A stretch of DNA of 64,000 nucleotides, from contig NC_134160.1 of the NCBI RefSeq assembly GCF_033958435.1, forward strand, positions 16,479,001-16,543,000. Reading direction: 5' to 3'. Below, piece by piece: positions 1-11,470 of the stretch. Each line of letters starts with the position of its first letter. Position 1 is the first letter of the stretch. Source of the DNA: Carettochelys insculpta (taxonomy: Eukaryota; Chordata; Testudines; Carettochelyidae). A program made the position numbers and the translations under genes. Under the pieces are notes generated by a model that was given only the letters and a program-made list of their open reading frames with translations, was not told the origin of the DNA and ran no database searches.

Positions 1-1200
1 CACTAGGGGAGACATGCGGAGACAGCATGCAGGATGGGGGAGAGGTCAGCCCCAGATACGGGTGGTGCCAGGCAGCTGTGCTCTGAATATTGGTGCTGCA
101 CGGACACCACAGACCCATATAACTTGACACTGCTGCACAAGACAATTCAGAAGGCTGCAGAGTGATTCTGAGGGAAAGTTCAGCCTTCTGCAGATGGTGG
201 GGTGTCTTCTGAGCACCCAGACTCTCCAGTCCTAGCACTGGTGAGCTTCCTATCAGCTCTCAGCTCTGCAGTCCTACCTCAGCGTGACTCCGACCAGCTC
301 AGTCAAGGATGCGTCTCAGGTTACATGGGCTATTGGCTGCTTAGAGACCATGAAGGCCCTGCAGTGAATCCCAGCACTCACCTTCCGGCTGGCAGCGGAG
401 GCATTGTTCGTATCTGATATCAGCCTGTCACCAAGGGAGTTGGTTGCTGTAGGACCAGAGCCCCTGACTGATGCCTGCGTCATCTGAGATGCTATTTGCC
501 CAGGCAGCTGGATTCTGAATCCCAGGCTTGGCTGTCCCAGGGCTGTGTGCAGAGCGCAAACCAGACAGGCCACCACTGCAGTGACCAGTGCATTATGGGA
601 TAGTGCTGTTTGTGCCAGGATGACAGTGAAATGACTCCCTTACTTATCATTAGCATTAAATCAATTTAATCATTAAACAAATTCAATACATGCAGCAATT
701 TAATGTAACTATTTCCACAAATTAAATCAGGGAAGGCCAATGGTCTATTTCACCGCAGATCAGATTAGCTGATCACAATAGCCCCTTCTGGCCTTTGAGC
801 CTGGAGGACTAAACCAAGTGGGGCTGGGAGGATAGCGGTTTAGCTCCCATCCTCTAAACAGTGCTTCTGTGGGACACTTTACAGCCATGCTCAAGGGAAC
901 AAACCTCCCCTAACCCTATAGATGCCCTCAGCGCAGACACGGACACCATGATTCAGCTGCTGGCTGGGGCCTGGCTGACTGGCTGTAGGCTCATCTAACA
1001 GCCTGGCCTCTGCAGATGGCATACAGCAGGCACGACGATATTGTAAGGGAAGCAAAGCTGCCCTGGCAAATTTGTGCTGAGCCCTTCCCAAATTCAGGCA
1101 GCTGCCAGCCAGGGAGGGCTGCCAGCTTTCCCAAAGAGATGAACTGGATGAACCAGACACTGTTTTGAGCAATGGCATCCAGTCTGCCCAGTAGGGAAAG
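1..1200. other. Unassigned DNA with a possible old LINE tail
   Basis: No gene or intact element is recognised. An AT-rich patch lies at about 640-730. At about 745-810 a phrase ending in CCCCTTCTGGCCTT resembles the 3' end of old CR1/L3-type LINEs in reptiles, but it is too short to assign firmly. The short open frames here have no recognisable motif and overlap on both strands. Confidence 0.4.
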
Positions 1201-2600
1201 CTGGCGACCCTCCAGCCAGGCCCCCCGTCACCCAGGTCGGGATTAAGAAACAGGCTTCAGGGGCTGCAGCCTAGGGCCCCAGGCTATGGGTGGGAGGGGG
1301 GATGCTCCAGGCCGCTGCCACTGAAGCCCATGTGCTTTGTTCTGGGCTGGCTCTGCCTGGCTGCAGGGACACAGCTCAGCATGCTGCTGTTCCTCCTCCT
1401 CCACACCCCACCTCTCCGAGCTGCATCACCACCCAGAAGTTCTGAATCGGTGCTGCCCTCGCCTGCAAGCTGTGCCCAGCTCCCATTGGCTGGATTGCCA
1501 GCCAATGGGAGCTTCCAGGGTAGAGAATGCAAGCAAGCACGGGGCTGCACAGAGCCATGGGTTCCTGCCCTGCCACCCCCCACCAAACAGGCGCTGCCCC
1601 AGCTAAGCACCTTGCACCTCAATTCCCTGTCCCTGCTATGAGCCCCCCTCCCATACTCCAAATCCCTTGGCCACTGCCAGGAGCCCCCCCACACTCCAAA
1701 GGGCTCATACACAGCTCCACTCCAGAGTCTGCACCCCCCTCCCGCATCACACCTACTCTCCCGCTTCAACCCACACCCCTCGCCTCTCTGTCCCAGCATC
1801 TCCCATGGGAGTGTTGGCTGCCATGATACCTGCCTCACATCCCGTCATGTGACTGACCACCCCCATCCCACGGAGGGATCAAAAATCGAAGCACAGCTCA
1901 GGCCTTTGCTTGGCAGGTTACATCACATATGCCTGTCTGTCTGTCAGTCTGTCCCTAGACACCCTCCCTCTTTACACTCTCCCCTACCCTCGGAGCATGA
2001 GTCCAGCCCTGCTGATCCCCCAGCCCAGCCCAGGGCTCTCCCCTTTTGGAAGCCAGGCCCTGGCTGGGCCAGAGGAACACTAGCAGAGGGGAGAAGGAAG
2101 CATGAATTCAGTGGCTGGGACTTCACCAGCTCTAGGGTGACCAGGAGTCAGGTCCCCTGACACTCGAAGTTCCAATTCTGTCCCTGCTCCACCTGCTCCC
2201 TGCCCCATTCCACCCCCTTCCCTAGTAGCGCTGGGAGCCTGGGCAAAGAAGGGGGCTCAGGCTAGATTGCTCTGCTTCCCTGGCAGCACCAGACCCACAC
2301 TAATCCCCTTGGCCCCAGTCTTCCATATCCCCCTGAAGCACAGCCCCCGGTCCCCAAAGGGCAGGGCCCAGGGCAGTTGCCCCAAACCATCCTATGGATG
2401 GGACGGCCTTGCCCACTCCAGAGCCTGCACCCACACCCAGAGCCCCCCCCACAAATTCCCAGGCCCAGCCCATAGTCCCATCCTCAGAGCCATCCCTAGC
2501 CAGGACCGAGCTCAGCACACTGCCTGGCACTGCTCCTGGATGTCAGCCAGTGGCAGGTTTAACACACTAGGAAAAACGAGAGCCTCAGGGGTGCTGTGAG
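1200..2600. repeat. C-rich interspersed repeat tract
   Basis: A strongly strand-biased, C-rich stretch. A module beginning CCAGAGYCTGCACCC appears near 1722 and again near 2418, with similar CCCAGCCC-rich surroundings. I read it as one or two degraded GC-rich interspersed repeats. The long overlapping open frames on both strands come from the biased composition and show no domain. A perfect 15 bp inverted repeat is embedded at 1479-1512. Confidence 0.45.
1479..1512. repeat. Perfect hairpin carrying paired CCAAT/ATTGG motifs
   Basis: Arms of 15 bp (1479-1493 and 1498-1512) are exact reverse complements around a 4 bp loop. Each arm contains CCAAT or its complement. It could be a paired NF-Y type site or just a fossil of a foldback repeat; the sequence alone does not decide. 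Confidence 0.75.
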
Positions 2601-2690
2601 GCAGAGTGGGGATGCAGAGCTCAGAGTGTATGACCCACCAGTGAGCATAAAGGCTAAGGGCAGTTACAGCAGCAGCAGTATTGCTGAGGG

Positions 2691-3060
2691 CCTGTCTACA
2701 CGGGGATGTTAATGCGGATTTCTTTGGTTGCTCTACATACACCAAACTGTATCAGACTGAAGTGCACCTGCATCGCTTTGCTATGCCTGTTCCAGGTACT
2801 TCCCTAGTTAATCATTGCACCCACCCAGCTCCGCACCTCTTCAGAGCAGCCACTCAGCACTCTGGGCAGATAGCCCAGGACGCAATGTTCCACCACTTGA
2901 GTTGTGGGAGTTTTCTCACCCTGCATTTTGTAGTGCCTTACCAGAACTGGGACCTGGCATGGCCACAACAGCAAACCCTGGTGCTCCATAGCCTCGAATC
3001 CCCAAATTCATCTGCATGCATGAAATAGAGCAGTTACGTCTGCAGAATATTTATCTGGAG
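2691..3060 (+). mobile_element. Possible partial DNA transposon starting with a TGTCTACACG end
   Basis: At 2691 the sequence reads GGCCTGTCTACACGGGG, resembling the terminal motif of the foldback families elsewhere in the window. No matching right end was found, so this is at best a truncated or diverged relative. The 115-codon frame across it has no recognised domain. Confidence 0.35.
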
Positions 3061-4735
3061 CAGTTTCTCTTGCTGGAGCACTATGTCTGGGCCTGGCCAG
3101 CTAGCAGTGACTGGTGGGAAAGGACAGTGATGCAGAATCAGGAGGACTGCCTGTGGCTGCAGGAGGTGCTTTCCTAGAGATCTGTGCCATGCTCACCCCA
3201 GATGCAGTGAGCTCCTGCTTTGAGGGCAGGGAAGCATTCGCAGGCAATGAATAAACTGCAGCCCAGGAAAGGACTGAAGTGCCTTGGTGGGGGTGACTGC
3301 TCTTTTCAGTGGGGCTGATAACCAAATCATGCCCTAGGTAAGGTGTGTGTGTTGGTGGTGGTGGGGAGGCTTGGAAAGGGTGGGGCTTTCAGCAGAAGGG
3401 GTGGGGTCAGGCAGCTGGCCGTCAGTGCCATCTGGACTGCACCCCACATGCTCTGGAGTATGCTCCCTGAGGCTCTGAGGGCTCCAGCCACAGTTTAAAG
3501 GGCCCAGGGCTCCAGCTGCTGTTGCCTTGGCAGGGGCTGGGAGCCTTGGGCCCTTTTGAATCACCAGGACCTGGGGTAGTTGCCAGTTTTGTCCCTCCCC
3601 GTCAGGAGTCCTGGATCTTTGGAACAAAATGTGCTCCCGCACAGCCATTGCCTCTGCTCCACGTCCCTTTCCAGGATCATCTCATCTTGAGTAGCCCAAG
3701 CCTACTGGATTGCTGCAGGAAACCAGCCCTCCACTTGTCTGCCAGCATGGTCCTCTCTCGGGCTTCCCTGAACTTCCCCTCTCGTATCATCTTTCACTTC
3801 CCTTGGAGGCTTACCAGTGTTTCACCGAGTGATACGGCCCCTGAGTGCACAGGCCACAGCCCTGCTGGAGCCGAGGGAAATCTGAAAAGCACAGGCACTG
3901 TTTGCTCCAGTAGTAATCTCCATGCAAACAGTTCTAGATCCAAAAAAGCAGTCATAGACCAGCACAGCTCCCTTTCTGTTACAATTCTAGATCCAGTTTC
4001 AGATTCACGCCACCACTGGGTCAGTTCAGAGGCCTGGAAAGCGAGAGCTCGGTGTGCTGTGTTGGACCCTATCTGGGATACCACCTGGTGTGCTATGGCC
4101 CCACTGAGCCCACCAGTCCCGGGTTCCCCCAGCACTGGGTTGCTGTACCACGCTCTCCAGCCCCCTTACCAGCACACACCCAGGCAAATGCTCAGACACA
4201 AGTGCCAGGCAGCTCTGCATGAGAAGGTTCAGCTCCAGGATTCACCAGCACTCCCCCTGTGGAGGAGTAAACCCCCATTAACATTGTCTTTGACTGTACA
4301 GAGAGATGTGCACAAAGCAAGCTCATAAAACTCTAGTTGCTTGTGCACAGGCCACTCGTCACTAGACCAGAGGATCATCCACAGCCCTTGCTAATCCCTC
4401 CATACACCAGCGAGCCCATCTCACACTCAGGGCATGACCATTCCACCTTCTGGGTGGAAAGGGCTTATACAACGGAGAAGCGTCGTCAGGTCTCTTCAGC
4501 CTCGGGCTTTTCTGGCTCAGTGATCCCCATCTGGGTCAGCATTTCATTACTCAGTCCAAGCTGATCTATCACACTCCACTGCATGCCACCCAGGAGCTAG
4601 GGCCATCATTAGGCTTCTCTCCTCTGCCTGCACACATCAAAAAATTTTAAATGAGCTGTCCTGAGCCTGCAAATCAGAGGTGATGGGGCTGCCTGATGAG
4701 TTACCGGCCAGGAAGTTATCAGTTATCGGTATTCT
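3061..4735. other. Unassigned DNA with a long unexplained open frame
   Basis: No element is recognised. A 268-codon ATG-initiated frame runs 3522-4328 on the + strand. Its translation is rich in Pro, Ser and Leu, shows no domain, transmembrane segment or signal I recognise, and has open antisense frames over part of the span. I do not call it a gene. Confidence 0.4.
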
Positions 4736-4739
4736 CCAG

Positions 4740-4840
4740 ATCTGAAGAAGTGGGTCTGTCCCACAAACACTCTTCTCCTAATAAATAATATTGTTAGTCT
4801 TTAAGCTGCTACAGGACTGCTTGTTTATTTTGTTTCAGCA
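4740..4840 (+). mobile_element. Penelope-like element 3'-end fragment
   Basis: The run contains the GAAGAAGTGGGTCTGTCCCA phrase followed by an AATAAA-like stretch, a GTCTTTAA motif and GCTGCTACAGGACTGC. The same order recurs at 36478, 46966 and 54735. At 46966 it lies downstream of a GIY-YIG endonuclease frame, which identifies the family as Penelope-like. Only the terminal ~100 bp is present. Confidence 0.65.
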
Positions 4841-4899
4841 GGGAAGTGTTTGGCTGGGGAGGGAAAGAATCTTCTCAGACCTCTGTGTGAAAAAGGAAA

Positions 4900-6055
4900 G
4901 CCAACCAGTTTGCAGATTACACCAAGCTGGGAGGAGTTGCAAGAGCTTTGGGGGATGGGACTGTAATTTAAAATGGTCTGGACAAAGTGGAGAAATGATC
5001 TGCAGTAAACAAGATGAAATCCAATAAGGACAAATGCAAAGTACTCCTCTTAGGTAAGACCAATCAGCTGCATGTATACAAAATAGGAAGTGACAGTGTA
5101 GGAAGGAGCACTGCAGAAAGGGATCTGGTGGTTGTAGCAGACCACAAGCTAAATAAGAGCAAACAGGGTGAAACTGACGAAGAAAAGCAAACATAATTCT
5201 GGGAGGTATTAGCAGGAGTGTTGTAAGTAAAAAACAAGAAGCAATTCTTTCCCTCTACTCTGCACTGATTAGGTGTCCATCTCTGGGCACCAATTTTCAG
5301 GAAAGGTATGCACAACCTGGAAAAGTCAAGAGAAGGGAAACAAAAATGATTAAAGCTCTACAAAACACGACTATGAGGGAAGACTGAAAGAATTGGGTTT
5401 GTTTAAGCTGGAAAAGGGAAGACTGAGAGGGAACTTGATAACCATTTTCAACTACAAAAAGGTCCCCACATTCGTGAACTTCAGGTTCGCGAATTCAATT
5501 ATTCGCACACCTGAGGCTCTGGGGCAGGGCATGCAGGTAGCCACCGCTTCCCCAGGGCCCTGGGCTGGAGCACCAGCAGCAGCCACTTCCCCAGGGCTCC
5601 AGGGCGGGGAGCGCCAGAAGCTGCAACCTTGCTGGGGTTCCAGGCAGGGAGTGCTGGTGGCTGCCCCTTCCCCGTATTTGTGAAATTCAATATTCCCAAG
5701 AGTTCACCACACCAAACCCTCACAAGTGTTGAGACGCTGCTGTCCCAAAAAGGCTGTTACAAGGAGGAGCGAGAAAAATTATCCTAGTTAACTCTGAGGA
5801 TAGAACAAGGAGCAACGGGCTTAAACTGCGGCAAAGGAAGGTTTAGGTTGGACATTAAGAAAAACTTCCTGTTTGGGTGGTTACACCCTGGAATAAATTG
5901 CTTAGGGTGGTTGCGGAATCTCCATCACCTGAGATTTTTTAACAGCAGGTTAGACAAACACCTGTCACGTTTAGCTATTGGTTGGTCCTGCCATGAGGGC
6001 AGGGGACTGGACTCGATGGGCTCTTGAGATCTCATCCAGTCCTGTGCGTCTATGA
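4900..6055 (+). mobile_element. CR1 LINE, 5'-truncated, sense, interrupted
   Basis: Degraded CR1 ORF2 3' region and 3' UTR. Recognisable phrases include the coding stretch for a KCKVLLLG-like motif near 5033, the GACTATGAGGGAAGACTGAAAG block near 5369, and the terminal GGACTGGACTCGATGGGCTC near 6007. Many stops and frameshifts make it non-functional. A separate insertion at 5463-5745 splits it. It belongs to the same clade as the other CR1 copies, judged from shared coding phrases. Confidence 0.85.
5463..5745. mobile_element. 283 bp insertion in CR1 flanked by 8 bp duplication
   Basis: The octamer CAAAAAGG occurs at 5455-5462 and again at 5746-5753, and CR1 sequence continues on both sides, so this is a discrete insertion with an 8 bp target duplication. 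An 8 bp duplication is typical of hAT transposons, but I do not see a clear hAT terminal inverted repeat. The interior holds GC-rich imperfect direct repeats built on a CCCCAGGGCYCYGGGC-like unit, framed by AT-rich TTCGTGAA/TTTGTGAA segments that are partly inverted. Confidence 0.65.
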
Positions 6056-6124
6056 TGTGTGTCTGGTGAGAAGAGGAGAGAGAGAGAGACTGGTGGATGC
6101 TGAATGTACTTTAATCAACTGGGG

Positions 6125-6297
6125 GTGAAATTCACTGAGATGGAGCATAAGCTTTTGTGGGTAAAGACCCGCTTCGTCAGACAAAGCGGGTCTTTGCCCA
6201 GGAAAACTTATGCTCCGAAATATCTGTTGGTCTATAAGGTGCCACAGGACTTCTTGTTGTTTTTGCAGATACAGACTAACACAGCCACCCCTCTGAT
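6125..6297. mobile_element. Penelope-like terminal hairpin fragment
   Basis: Two inverted copies of the Penelope-like terminal phrase (AAAGACCCGCTTCGTC and its complement with GCGGGTCTTTGCCC) meet at about 6180, followed by GTGCCACAGGACTTCTTG and a stretch ending CTAACACAGCC. This is the same inverted arrangement seen at larger scale at 14298 and 45931, reduced here to the ends only. Confidence 0.65.
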
Positions 6298-6299
6298 CC

Positions 6300-7680
6300 T
6301 TATCTGCCTATATACTCCTCTGATCCTCTCGGCTTCAATACAACACAGAGGAATCAGTGGCAGAGAGGTGTTTAAGTGTATGTCCTGATACACTTATATC
6401 CTATACCCAGGATGAAATCCTTTCCTTCCTACTTGTGTCTGCCCCCCTCTTCCCTTTCTGGTCCCAGTGCCCAGCATCCCTATGGAAAGCAGGTTATGGG
6501 GGCATCTCAGGAGGATCAGAATGGTTCCCTATAACAGCTTTGTCAACACAAAACAGCTCATTGTCAAAATTACTTCAAAAATTTCCAGTTTTAAAAATGT
6601 TCTCAAAAAAAAAAAAAACCCTGAAAAACATCAGCTCCCATTTGCAGAACCAATGGGAACTTTTTCTGCTTCGGGCTTTTTGATTAAAAACCAGAATATT
6701 TAAGATTGCAAAATGTGACTGCATCAAAATATTTTTTCAGAAGAATTATTTCCCACCCGGGTGTCTGAAGGAGCTTATCCTCCAGCCCTGCCCCGAGCGA
6801 GGGGATTCTGGGAGCAGCAGCTTGTCAGTTTCTTCAGCCACTTGTTAGCCTTTTCTCTGACAACCAGCAGGAAAACAAAGAAATCAGTCAGTCAAATCCA
6901 ACCAGCCACAAGTGGTTGCCAGCTCTACACTGAAAGGTGGCTGAATTATGAGTGAGCTTCTGACAATGCTGTTAGCAGCATTGGTTCTCAGTGCCTTGCA
7001 AATCCAGCCTTGGAAGCATTGTTGTTGCTAAAAGCACACGTGAGCCCTGCACGTCTCTTTCCTAGCCAATCCTGCTTCACCCTTAAAAGTCCTGGGCAGA
7101 GATCAAGGAGCTGCAGCACTTCATCTCTTTCTTCTGACAAAGCAGCTTGATGGGTAACTCCAGGCTGCCCATGAATGCTCACATGGCCTCACCCAACGCT
7201 AATCCCAAGTGACATGATTCATCTTCATTTTCCAGCACTGGGGAGCCTGCTTGATGCAAGGAAGGGGGGATAAGTGAATCTGTTAAATGGGAAGAGCCCT
7301 CCATGCGGCGAGCCCTGCCTTTGCATCCATAGTGGACAAACCCTGCTCAGATGAAGTAAGGCCTGACCCAGAACTTGGACCAAACAGGAGGTGCTGGGAC
7401 TCTGAGAAGCATAATAGATTCTCCTGGGGCTTGGGGATCTGTGTCCTTTCCACCTCCCACATTCGGCCCACAGGACTGGACAGCTGCCTGGAGGCCGTTC
7501 GCATTTTATCTCCTTACCAGCTAGCACCTGAAACGTCCCCTAACTGTGGCAAAGCTGCTGGTCTGAGAAATGGAAAGGCCGATGGACATGTATCAGCCAG
7601 TGATCCTCCTAATGTTTGCCATCCTGTGAATTTCTGTCATGAGCACCAAAGCACGTGTGGATGTGCACGACCAATAGAAA
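6300..7680. other. Unassigned DNA
   Basis: No gene or intact mobile element is recognised. A run of 14 A residues sits at 6605-6618. Open frames are short and lack domains. Confidence 0.4.
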
Positions 7681-7682
7681 CA

Positions 7683-7782
7683 CATGGGCTTGTTTAGTTT
7701 GGAAAAGAGACGATTGAGGGGGGACAGGACTGCGGTTTTCAGGTATCTAAAAGGGTGTCATAAGGAGGAGGGAGAAAACTTT
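7683..7782 (+). mobile_element. CR1 fragment, sense
   Basis: About 100 bp of CR1 coding sequence. It includes the GGGCTTGTTTAGTTTGGAAAAG block and the following GGTATCTAAAAGGG. Both ends are truncated. Confidence 0.75.
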
Positions 7783-7799
7783 AAATTTTTTAAATTCTG

Positions 7800-7915
7800 A
7801 GTTTGGAAGGACAAGGTGGCTGAGGTAATCTCTTTCATTGGACAAATTTCTGTTGGTGAGAGAGTTTATCTAATAAAAGATATTGCTTCACTCACTTTGT
7901 CCCTCTAACAGCCTG
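7800..7915 (+). mobile_element. Interspersed repeat end, possibly Penelope-like
   Basis: The run has the phrases GACAAGGTGGCTGAGGTAAT, TTCTGTTGGTGAGAGAG and ATAAAAGATATTGCTTCACTC, which I recognise as a common reptile and bird interspersed repeat end, likely from another Penelope-like lineage. There is no coding content. Confidence 0.45.
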
Positions 7916-8287
7916 GGACTGACAGGACTGCAGCAACACTGCAAATGACAGCAGAAAATTCTGTTTGTTATTTCTATTTAACTGTGTGGATGCTGGCACT
8001 GAGCATGCCGCATGGGCCACCTTCCCCCAAGTATGTGGCCAAAACTGGTGAACTGAGGCAGGGTGTGCTTGCAGTACCACATTTGGTCCTTCAGAAGTGC
8101 TACAGAGCAATCCCACCATTCCATAAGAGTGGCTAGACCTGTAACTGCTGAGCCTCCCAGAGTTTAGAGAAGGAGGTGTGATGCCATCATTCAGCCCACC
8201 ACACAAACCTTGCTAGCACCTTAGGCATTACCAAACACCACAGCTGAAGGCTCTTCTCTCTTCCTCTCAGTGAATCTTTCTGCCTGA

Positions 8288-8815
8288 TACACAGATCTCA
8301 TAGAGCTGGAAGGGACCTTGAGAGGTCGCTGGCTGTGTCTTCAAGTGTTGCTTCTTCTGGAAGCGGCATGGTAATGAGCCTTCTTGGGAGATGCTAGCGA
8401 GGCATGGATGTAAATTTCCTGCACCTCATTACCATATGAGCAAGTGGTTTGGAGTCCAGAAGTTCTTCTGCACTCCAAAGTACATGTGCAGACGAGTGGC
8501 CTGTGGGGATCTTCCGTAAGGAGACCCTCCTTCTGGAAGCCCCTTCTTCACCAGAATTTTGGGGTTTCCGTCCAGAAAAGCCCTGCAGGCCAGAGGAGCT
8601 TCTTCCAGACTCCAAACCATGTGCCCATATGTTAATGAAGCAGGGGAAATTTATGTCCATGCCTCGTTAGCATCTTCCAGACAGCTCTTTACCATGCCGC
8701 TTTTGGAAGAAGCAGCAGCACGTGAAGACACAGCTATTGAGTTCAGTCCCCTGCCCTCACAGAGGGACGAAGCACCATCCCTGACAGTTTTTGTTAATCT
8801 ACTTGCCCCAGACTC
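8288..8815 (-). mobile_element. Short antisense CR1 3' end split by a foldback
   Basis: The segment 8288-8330 (ACAGATCTCATAGAGCTGGA, then AGGGACCTTGAGAGGTC) and the segment 8735-8815 (beginning ATTGAGTTCAGTCCCCTGCC) join into a continuous antisense CR1 3' terminus. The 404 bp between them is a foldback element. Confidence 0.75.
8331..8734. mobile_element. Foldback DNA transposon, family F
   Basis: The ends are inverted repeats: the left starts GGCTGTGTCTTCAAGTG, and the right is the imperfect complement ending CACGTGAAGACACAGCT. Inverted pairing continues inward (the AAGCGGCATGGTAA block near 8361 pairs with a TTACCATGCCGCTTTTGG-like block near 8688), so most of the element can fold back. 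The end differs from the GTCTACAC end of families A-D by TTC for TAC. I could not read an exact target duplication. It sits inside an antisense CR1 3' end. No coding capacity. Confidence 0.7.
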
Positions 8816-8893
8816 CTAAATGGCCTCCTCTAGGATTGAGCTCACAACGTGGAGTTTACAAAGCAAATGCACAACCCACTGAGACATCCTTTC
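8816..8893 (-). mobile_element. tRNA-derived SINE head, antisense
   Basis: On the minus strand this reads as a tRNA-like head with a box A-like GTGGGTTGTGCATTTG and a box B-like GTTGTGAGCTCAATCC. It matches the head of the CR1-tailed SINE at 56771-56949. Only the head is present. Confidence 0.6.
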
Positions 8894-8899
8894 CCACCT

Positions 8900-10529
8900 G
8901 CCACCCATAATATTTAAATTGTGGAGCCCAGACAGAAAAAGCGTCTCAATCTCTTCCTTGGGAATAAGGCTGTGGTGGGAAATTCTATTTCTCTGACAAG
9001 GCGCCCATAATGCATTGCCTTCCATAGCTCCTCTAGATGTATTTGTTGGCACAATTTAATGGTGAAGACCAAGAAAGATGAATTCACAGAAAATATTGTT
9101 CTGAAAAATGGTGATAGTTATCAGGAGTCTCTGTCAAGCTGCAACAGGCTGTTGAATTTCCATCATTCTTGTCATCCAGTCTGCAGTGAGGCAAAGATTG
9201 GATTATATCTCTGGGAGTGTGTATGAGGTACTTTTGGTAGGTTTCTTTCAGCACTCAAGCTGGGAATACAAGTGACAAAATACTCCTTGAACAGATGGGC
9301 ATCCTCAAGGGCTCTTGTACTGTGCTAGGAAAGGGCTTGTCAGACTGAGAGATGGGGCTGTTGAAAGGTACGGCTTTGCTCATTTTCCCCCCTGTGTCCA
9401 GCCTTCACCTATCTGATGAGTCTTGGAGCTTCATAAAACTTCTCTATCATTTTGCAGCCAACTGGGCTTCGGGAAAACATGAAGGATTGACACACTGTCA
9501 AGTTCTTGGCTCCACACTGGTGTGTGTGAATACTTCCCTCCTTCTCTGCTGCCTTCTTAATGTTCTTCATAGAATTCTGGTGGAAAGGGATAACATAATC
9601 AAGCCAGGCTCAAAGCCTGCAGGGTAGACCCAACATTCCACTCAGCATTTAATATCAGCTATCTGCTTCCTCTTGCCCTTCTAATTTGTCATAGACCTTA
9701 TAAAGCAGCAAGGAATTTCAGGAATCAAGGTCTCCCCAGCTACACATATTTGGCACTGAATACTTTGAAAATGTGAGTGTAAGCACATAGAAGAAGCAAG
9801 CCCCATTATTTGGACAAAGAAAGAAAATACAAATATACTTACACACACACACAGATTTATATATGCAAATATACAGTCATGTGAATGAATATGCCTAACA
9901 GGTGATTGAATTATATATAACTGTTGCCACATGCAATTACCCAATTGCATATTTTTTGAAAGAGCCAACCACCCAATAAACCAATGAGGTCTTTGAATGT
10001 GCCATCAGGTGTTCACCTACGTTGGCATAAATTTTGTGGTGTATCTTAGAAACTTGCATTTTAAAAATTGGCCTTTAATATTTTTTAAAAAATAGTTCTT
10101 TTTAATTGAGTTGGCTGAATTGTTCACAATCAGGGAATTCAGACCCAGGCTTTTATCAAGTGTCCATCTGCAGACTGCCGTTCAAATTAATGCAGCTACT
10201 CAGCTTCATGCCAGCAGAGGAGCTGGCTCCCACTCCATGCAAACTCTGAGAACCAATGAAAATTGTACTAAGTTGGTTTGTTCCTCTCAGCCATCTAATC
10301 ATTGTTCCAAACACTTTGCAGCTCACAAATTGATGATTTGCCACTGGATACGTGGTCTAAGGCCCATGTTATTATTGCTGTTGCTGTTTCCTGGGTTGAC
10401 TGACATTTTTAACAATTCAATAATCAGTCACAAGTAACAAATGCCCTAGCTTCAAGATGGATATAGCTATGTGAGGAAGAATGCATTCCCACAAACACAG
10501 CCATGGGTTTTGAAGAACAGGAAGGATAT
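8900..10529. other. Unassigned DNA
   Basis: No gene or full element is recognised. A short CA run (about seven units) lies at 9840-9853 next to an AT-rich segment (9850-9960). Open frames are short. Confidence 0.4.
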
Positions 10530-10742
10530 TAGTAAAAAACTATTGCACCAGGAGGATTGTGAAGGGCTGGAATGGTTTACCTAGAGAGTTGATGGAATCT
10601 TCATCCCTAGAGGTTTTTAAGTCCCAGCTTGATAAAGCCCTGACTGGGATGATTTAGTTGGGATTGATCCTGCTTTGAGCAGGAGGTTGGACTTGGTGAT
10701 CTCCTGAGGTCTCTTCCAACCCTATGATTCTACGATACTATG
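10530..10742 (+). mobile_element. CR1 3' end, sense
   Basis: A clear CR1 3' terminus. It has TCATCCCTAGAGGTTTTTAA at about 10601, GATCCTGCTTTGAGCAGG, then CTCCTGAGGTCTCTTCCAAC and an octamer tail of ATTCTACGATACTATG type. It is 5'-truncated and non-coding. Confidence 0.9.
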
Positions 10743-10744
10743 AA

Positions 10745-11467
10745 CACCCTACCACCTGCATGAAGATCTCTATGTGATTCACTGATCTCCACTTCCGAGG
10801 ATGTAAGTGTCACCCCTTTTTTTTGCTCATGGTGTTACTTGGGAGCAGGCAACGCTCACATGTGTGCCTGCACACCTGATTGGTTTAATATTAAAGGAGA
10901 CCCTGAGTGTCCCATTGGTGATGTTGGATAGTTGGGAAGCCCCTTTCCACCCCTGATTTTTACAGGCATGTAAAATGGTGGTGCCTCACCTGGCTGGCCC
11001 CTATATACACTTTATGGTGTGCCTTAGAAATCTCCAGGAATACTTGTTCCAGGTAGAATCTGGGTTTAACTCCCAAACAGCAATTATAAGTAGCATATAT
11101 CTAATAGACCACATTAGAATTTACACATACTTTACTTAACTTAAGGAAACAGGGTTACAGCCTAAACTTGAATAAAATCCATTAACAACATACACAGAAA
11201 TAAATGGAACTCATATAAGTAGCATGTGCACTGCCATCTGTCGTCCGCCCCAGAGTGTACACCCCTCAGTGCCTAGCTTGCTTTGGCACACTGCTTTTGT
11301 TGCACTGGATTGCAGACAGCTCTTTAAGGGTTCAGTGTGTCAATACAGAAAGGCAACAAGCTGGCCAGCCCCTCTGACACTGGAACTGGCCTCTGCAGCA
11401 CTTTAACAGGCACACATAAATAAAGTTCCTTCCCTGCAGGGTCTCTCATTAGCAGGCTGCAGCTCTC
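10745..11467. other. Unassigned DNA
   Basis: No gene or repeat is recognised between the CR1 3' end and the first family-B element. Confidence 0.4.
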
Positions 11468-11470
11468 CAA

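Noticed and set aside
1284..2530. Overlapping 60-184 codon frames in the C-rich tract
   Set aside because: Base bias lowers stop frequency on both strands, several frames overlap in conflict, and none has a domain.
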